DNA of 64,000 nt from the NCBI GenBank assembly GCA_963682055.1, contig OY821744.1, positions 25,954,967 to 26,018,966 on the forward strand, read 5' to 3'. A program made the translations under genes and the position numbers. This stretch comes from Primula veris. Lineage: Eukaryota; Streptophyta; Magnoliopsida; Ericales; Primulaceae. The notes below the pieces were generated by a model. The model worked only from the letters and a program-made list of their open reading frames with translations. It searched no databases and was not told the DNA's origin. Position 1 is the first letter of the stretch. The number at the start of each line of letters is the position of its first letter. Below, one piece after another: positions 60,507 through 64,000 of the stretch.

Positions 60507-61035
60507 CAATTAGTTCAAAATGCAATTAAAAAATTGCAGTGAGAAAGTAAATCAAAATCGAATTCAACATTTGAATAGCTCATAATTTGACGTGATAAAA
60601 ATGGATATAAAATTATACAAAAACCAATTAAATTGCAGAGAGAGTAAATCAAAACCAATAACTTAATAACTCATATTTTCCAGCGATACATTTGTCATAC
60701 ATATACACAAAACACACACAGTGTGTGTGTAGCTATATTGAGAGAGAGAGAGAGAGAGAGGCGTAAATTTATTGAAAATGCATTTAAATTGCAGTGAGAA
60801 AATAAATCAAAAGAAAAGTGACATGATAAGTAGCAGAATAACTCTGATTTTAACGGAACACATAAAACATAATTAATAAAATAAAAAAGAACATATTTGT
60901 ATAAATAGATGAAAATATAAAAACCTGTCTGAGGAGTTCGCAGGTGAGATCGTAGTTTTTTACAGAATCGACGAAGTGAACGTAGTCTTCTAGCGATAGC
61001 TTCTCCATTGTTTTACATTTATTTATATTCTCCAT
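58018..61035 (-). CDS. Plant-specific protein of unknown function, DUF7787-like
   Basis: Three exons: 61035-60925, 59271-59230, 58500-58018. Borders are GT/AG and phases join; the product is 211 residues. The N-terminal ~110 residues look like a compact helical domain: LSLEDYVHFVDSVKNYDLT, VIHMHGYTKGKKPK, ILREAVESIELMEPKRSTLK, FICIGDVVKDLVELKWQECC. I believe this is the plant domain DUF7787, but the name is from memory and unverified. The C-terminal half is low in structure and includes a lysine run (KKKKEKKR), a Gly/Cys-rich patch (ACCSGGGGGSG) and basic FKRKARNK, possibly nuclear-localisation signals. No enzyme motif is visible. A second in-frame ATG (61008, MEKLSLEDY) could also serve as the start. 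Intron 1 (1.65 kb) carries a repeat array. No signal peptide or membrane helix. Confidence 0.8.
59400..60830. repeat. Degenerate tandem repeats and (GA)n tracts in intron 1 of the unknown-domain gene
   Basis: At least seven copies of a GCAGTGATACAAAG / ATACAAATACACA theme at about 59520, 59648, 59940, 60067, 60304, 60423 and 60685, often followed by AGTTGAGAGAGAG and CAATTAGTTCAAAATTCAAT and then TGCAGTGAGA.AATCAAAA. Spacing is roughly 120-290 bp. Pure (GA)n runs occur at about 60471-60502 and 60740-60761. Confidence 0.7.
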
Positions 61036-61110
61036 CCTCTCTCTCTCCCCTCGCGGTCACGACTGATTATGTTTATGTATTCATTTAATAAGCCAAGCGG
61101 ATTCATAACA

Positions 61111-61271
61111 CTTTTTATCCCCTATTTAACCTCTTAAAATTCTTTTTAGTCTTCTCATCTTATACTCTTATTTTTTTTTATTCTCCAAATATTTGTATCA
61201 TAACTACACTTATTTTCTAAATTTTATCGCATTACACGTCTCACACGCAAAGCGTAGGGCACGATTACTAG
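61111..61271. repeat. Dispersed repeat family tail, copy 2
   Basis: Aligns with 14199-14358: CTTTTTATCCCCTATTTAAC, CTTCTCATCTTATACTCT, ATTTGTATCATAACTACACT, TAAATTTTATCGCATTACAC and a final CACGATTACTAG. The GC-rich stretch ACACGCAAAGCGTAGGGCAC just before the CTAG end is what a Helitron 3' terminus would look like. No head portion lies next to it. Confidence 0.55.
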
Positions 61272-61447
61272 TATATATATATATATTGTACTCTATTTGT
61301 GTGTGGATGTGTGACGTGTCCCGGTCACGTCACAAATCTGTTACCCTCCGTTACCTTTAGTAAACTCATACATATTATATATACCGGTTAAATTCGTAAA
61401 CAATAATTAATTGGAAACGGAAATACTAGTATTATGGTATTGCTTAA

Positions 61448-61537
61448 TCGTCATTCCCTTTGTTAACAACGAGCATATCGTCATTCTCTTTGTTGACAAC
61501 GAGCATATCGTCATTCTTTTTGTTGACAACGAGCAGA
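61448..61537. repeat. 30-bp tandem repeat x3
   Basis: Three units ATCGTCATTC.CTTTGTT+GACAACGAGCAT with one or two changes each. The translated frame gives a repeated NNEHIVILFV string; not judged to be a gene. Confidence 0.88.
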
Positions 61538-61643
61538 TTTCAATACGATCAATATTTTTACTCACTCCGGGTCCTTCTGTTCACAAAATAAATACTCATT
61601 CCGTCCTTTTTTAAGTGTTCTTATTTGATTTTGATAAATATTA

Positions 61644-61873
61644 CTCATCCGTTTCTATTTAATTATCTATTACGAAATTATGTGAAATTTTGACCGACTT
61701 ATAAATTGTATCAAAATTTTCGAAATGATTTTTTTTAAAATATAATCATAAAATTTAACATTTGAACTATATGATCAAATTTTGAAAATTTTCATTCCGA
61801 CAATTTTGATACAAGTTCTTGGTCGGTCAAAATTGCACGTAGTTTCATAATGGATAATTAAATAGGAACCGAG
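61644..61873. mobile_element. Stowaway-like MITE (diverged copy)
   Basis: Starts CTCATCCGTTTCTATTTAAT and ends in its inverse (ATTAAATAGGAACCGAG) with TA on each side. Inner motifs (GAAATTTTGACCGAC, TTGTATCAAAATTTTCGAAA, GGTCGGTCAAAATTGCAC) match the copy at 39468-39701. A further partial left end (CTCATTCCGTCC) lies at about 61594. Confidence 0.82.
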
Positions 61874-61954
61874 TAACTAATATCTATGATTAATAACAAA
61901 AAATATATCGAATAATAATACAAAAGTTTTGTATCTGCTGTAAGCGAATTAGAT

Positions 61955-61959
61955 CATAA

Positions 61960-61993
<34 letters not shown>

Positions 61994-62016
61994 ATATGTA
62001 TATATGTATGTATATA
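61955..62016. repeat. (TA)n / (TATATATG)n microsatellite
   Basis: A run of TA followed by four or more TATATATG/TATG units. Opposite-strand frames reading as repeated Ile-Tyr-His-Thr residues are artefacts. Confidence 0.9.
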
Positions 62017-63511
62017 AAGGGAGAAGAGAGCTCATTATAACGAGGAGACTCAACCTTTATATAACGTATATAAAAGGTTGAAACCGTTACAAGTATTACC
62101 TTATGACAAAAAACCGTAACCGCTAAACTACTAATTAAATTCATAAAGTCTCATAAACATCCATATGTAAAATCACAGCTCGTAGACCCATGGGTTAGCG
62201 TAGCCCGGCATTAGCGCGAAATGATTGGCCTGATTGTGGGTCAACCGATTAGCGGATGAGTTGTTGGCCCTGGTTGTTATTTGTGTTAATAAAGATTATT
62301 ATGTAATGTTATTGGTTCTATATATTTTTTTTAAACAAATTTATAACGGTGAAAAAAAAAATTAGGGCGTAAAAAGATTTTCGCAACTGAGGTGCTAACA
62401 CTTCCAAAGCCGTTGTGATTGTGTTAAATAGAGCATCTTAGGCTCTGTGTATTCTCTCAAGATAAATCGTTTTATGTTCGTTTTTGCAATCATCCGTTAA
62501 TATTCTTGTATCACATGTTAGCTTGACTTGCATGTCAAAATTTGACTTTTCATATGGTTACTTGAGATTAATATCATTTTATATTTACGGATTGTTGTAT
62601 TTTTTTTATTTAGATTGTCTTGTTTGGAACAATTTAGATTGACTTGTTAGCTATACGAGACATTGTGTTGCTATGTATTTATTTATTTATTTATTTTTCT
62701 TACTTTTGATTATATGTTCCATGTCATTGACCTATGATGCACGGACACACGCGCCAAATAGAGTGTCCAACATGCCAAAAGAATCTAATTTAAATTATAA
62801 TTCTACCATTCACATATCATACACAAAAAGTTGTGATTTGACATTTTTTTATCTTATTGTGCATATTATTGTAACTTCACACACATTCTCTTAAATTTCA
62901 CGTATTACCAAACATATTAATAAATAAGGAACGAATGAAGTATATTAAGTGTCGTGTCCATAAGAAGGTGTCGTGCGAACTTATGTTCATGCATCATAGA
63001 CGGTGACTTTAGCACACATTATTTAAATAATGATTAAAATTATATACTAACTTAAAATTGGAAGCTGGGGAACTAATTGAAATTTATACTCCATAGCTGT
63101 TGTGTATTCATCTTAAAAACAATATACCCTAACCAAGTAACGGTTTCAAATTTAATCAAGTTCATATGCTCAACTTTTGATCATGTTCTCGATTTTTTCA
63201 ATTGCTTTTTTAAATGAAAGTTCTATTTATTTTTAAAATGTTTGTTAAAAAAAATCAATAAAATTTGACCAACTACGGAACATTTTGTTTGGTTAAAGAA
63301 AAAAAAGCTTACTTTATAAGAAAATAAGTATTTATAAAAAGTATAACATTGATACTTAAAAAGCATGAACATTGATATTTTTGTTTCATAAGTAATACTC
63401 TACTTCTAATTGTCCTATTCCCGATATACTTTTTAAACTTTTACTTATAATTGCATTAATAGATATAATTTTTTAACTTCATCTAACAAATTATACTTTT
63501 ATACTTATAAA

Positions 63512-64000
63512 ATAGGATAAATTAACAAAACATACTACCTTTTAAACTAAATTAACAAAAACATATCCAAAAAATTTTAATTAACAAAAACATATCAAAA
63601 AGTTCATACCCTAATTTGTATATTTTATACAATTATTCCAAAAGTCCATACCCTTATTTCAAAAGTTCATACCCTAATTTCTATTTTTCATACCACTATT
63701 CCAAAAGTTCATACCCTAATTTGTATTTTTCATACCCTTATTCCAAAAGTTCATACCCTTATTTTAAAAGTTCATATCCTGATTCGTAAAGTTCACCCTT
63801 ATTTTCAAAATCTATAGCTCAATTTACATAATTCATATATTTGCTTACATAATTTTCAACTTAATACCCTTAATTCATGTAATTCATACACTTATTTTTC
63901 AACATTATATACTAATTGAATATATGTTTTTGATAATTTAACTTCTAATTATAAGTTTATATTAATTGGCTCTAAAAAAAATATAACTGTTGTAGGATAT
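63512..64000. repeat. Dispersed repeat family head, copy 3 (cut by window end)
   Basis: Aligns with 13343-13745: GATAAATTAACAAAACATAC, repeated AAAAGTTCATACCC.TATTT units, CTGATTCGTAAAGTTCACCC and TTTTCAACATTATA.ACTAATT. It then continues with TGTTTTTGATAATTTAACTT like 14101 onward, skipping the GC-rich insert of copy 1. It runs off the window. Confidence 0.75.

Larger units (their letters stand above)
61036..64000. other. Intergenic end of the window, repeat-rich
   Basis: Upstream of the unknown-domain gene. It contains a repeat-family tail (61111-61271), a 30-bp tandem triplet, a Stowaway-like MITE, a TATATG microsatellite and another repeat-family head running off the window. No gene is supported; 62.1-63.5 kb shows nothing recognisable. 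Confidence 0.6.

Noticed and set aside
61448..61537. 30-bp repeats considered as a CRISPR array
   Set aside because: Units are directly adjacent without spacers, in a plant nuclear context with no cas genes.

Overview
The window is nuclear DNA from a flowering plant, almost certainly a eudicot. Genes are split into many short exons with GT/AG introns, intergenic DNA is very AT-rich, and small non-autonomous DNA transposons (Stowaway-like and hAT-like MITEs) and microsatellites are frequent. No prokaryotic, organellar or viral gene was seen. The species cannot be named from sequence alone.

Layout. 1-3.0 kb: a decayed gene of the SANT/trihelix-like plus NAM-associated family. 5.6-6.1 kb (+): a one-exon, signal-peptide-bearing, proline-rich membrane protein, followed by about 1.6 kb of degenerate ~275-400 bp repeats that begin by copying its last codons. 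9.9-12.0 kb: a 5'-truncated, frameshifted copy of cytosolic glutamyl-tRNA synthetase with one intron kept. 13-14.4 kb: a hAT-like MITE and a repeat-family member. 16.2-25.3 kb (-): a 14-exon CCCH-zinc-finger tRNA (uracil-5)-methyltransferase whose first intron carries an array of copies of the end of exon 1. 28.0-32.7 kb (+): a 5-exon TRAPP subunit BET3/TRAPPC3. 34.5-40.9 kb (-) and 47.8-56.2 kb (-): two tandem 19-exon GH35 beta-galactosidases with C-terminal SUEL lectin domains (BGAL8-like). The first is intact; the second has one in-frame stop in exon 11. 58.0-61.0 kb (-): a 3-exon plant protein of unknown function. The rest is intergenic DNA with MITEs and tandem repeats.

The genes do not form a pathway. 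From memory of Arabidopsis chromosome 2, the unknown-domain gene, the proline-rich protein, the CCCH tRNA methyltransferase and BGAL8 lie near one another (about At2g28430-At2g28470), so this looks like a conserved eudicot gene neighbourhood with local rearrangement and a tandem BGAL duplication. That needs a database comparison to confirm.

No convincing new multi-gene system was found. The most interesting signals are the tandem exon-1 decoy array in the methyltransferase, the duplicated acceptor region in BET3, the single-codon break in the second beta-galactosidase, the gene-end amplification behind the proline-rich protein, and a ~115-bp-arm foldback element that could form a long hairpin RNA.
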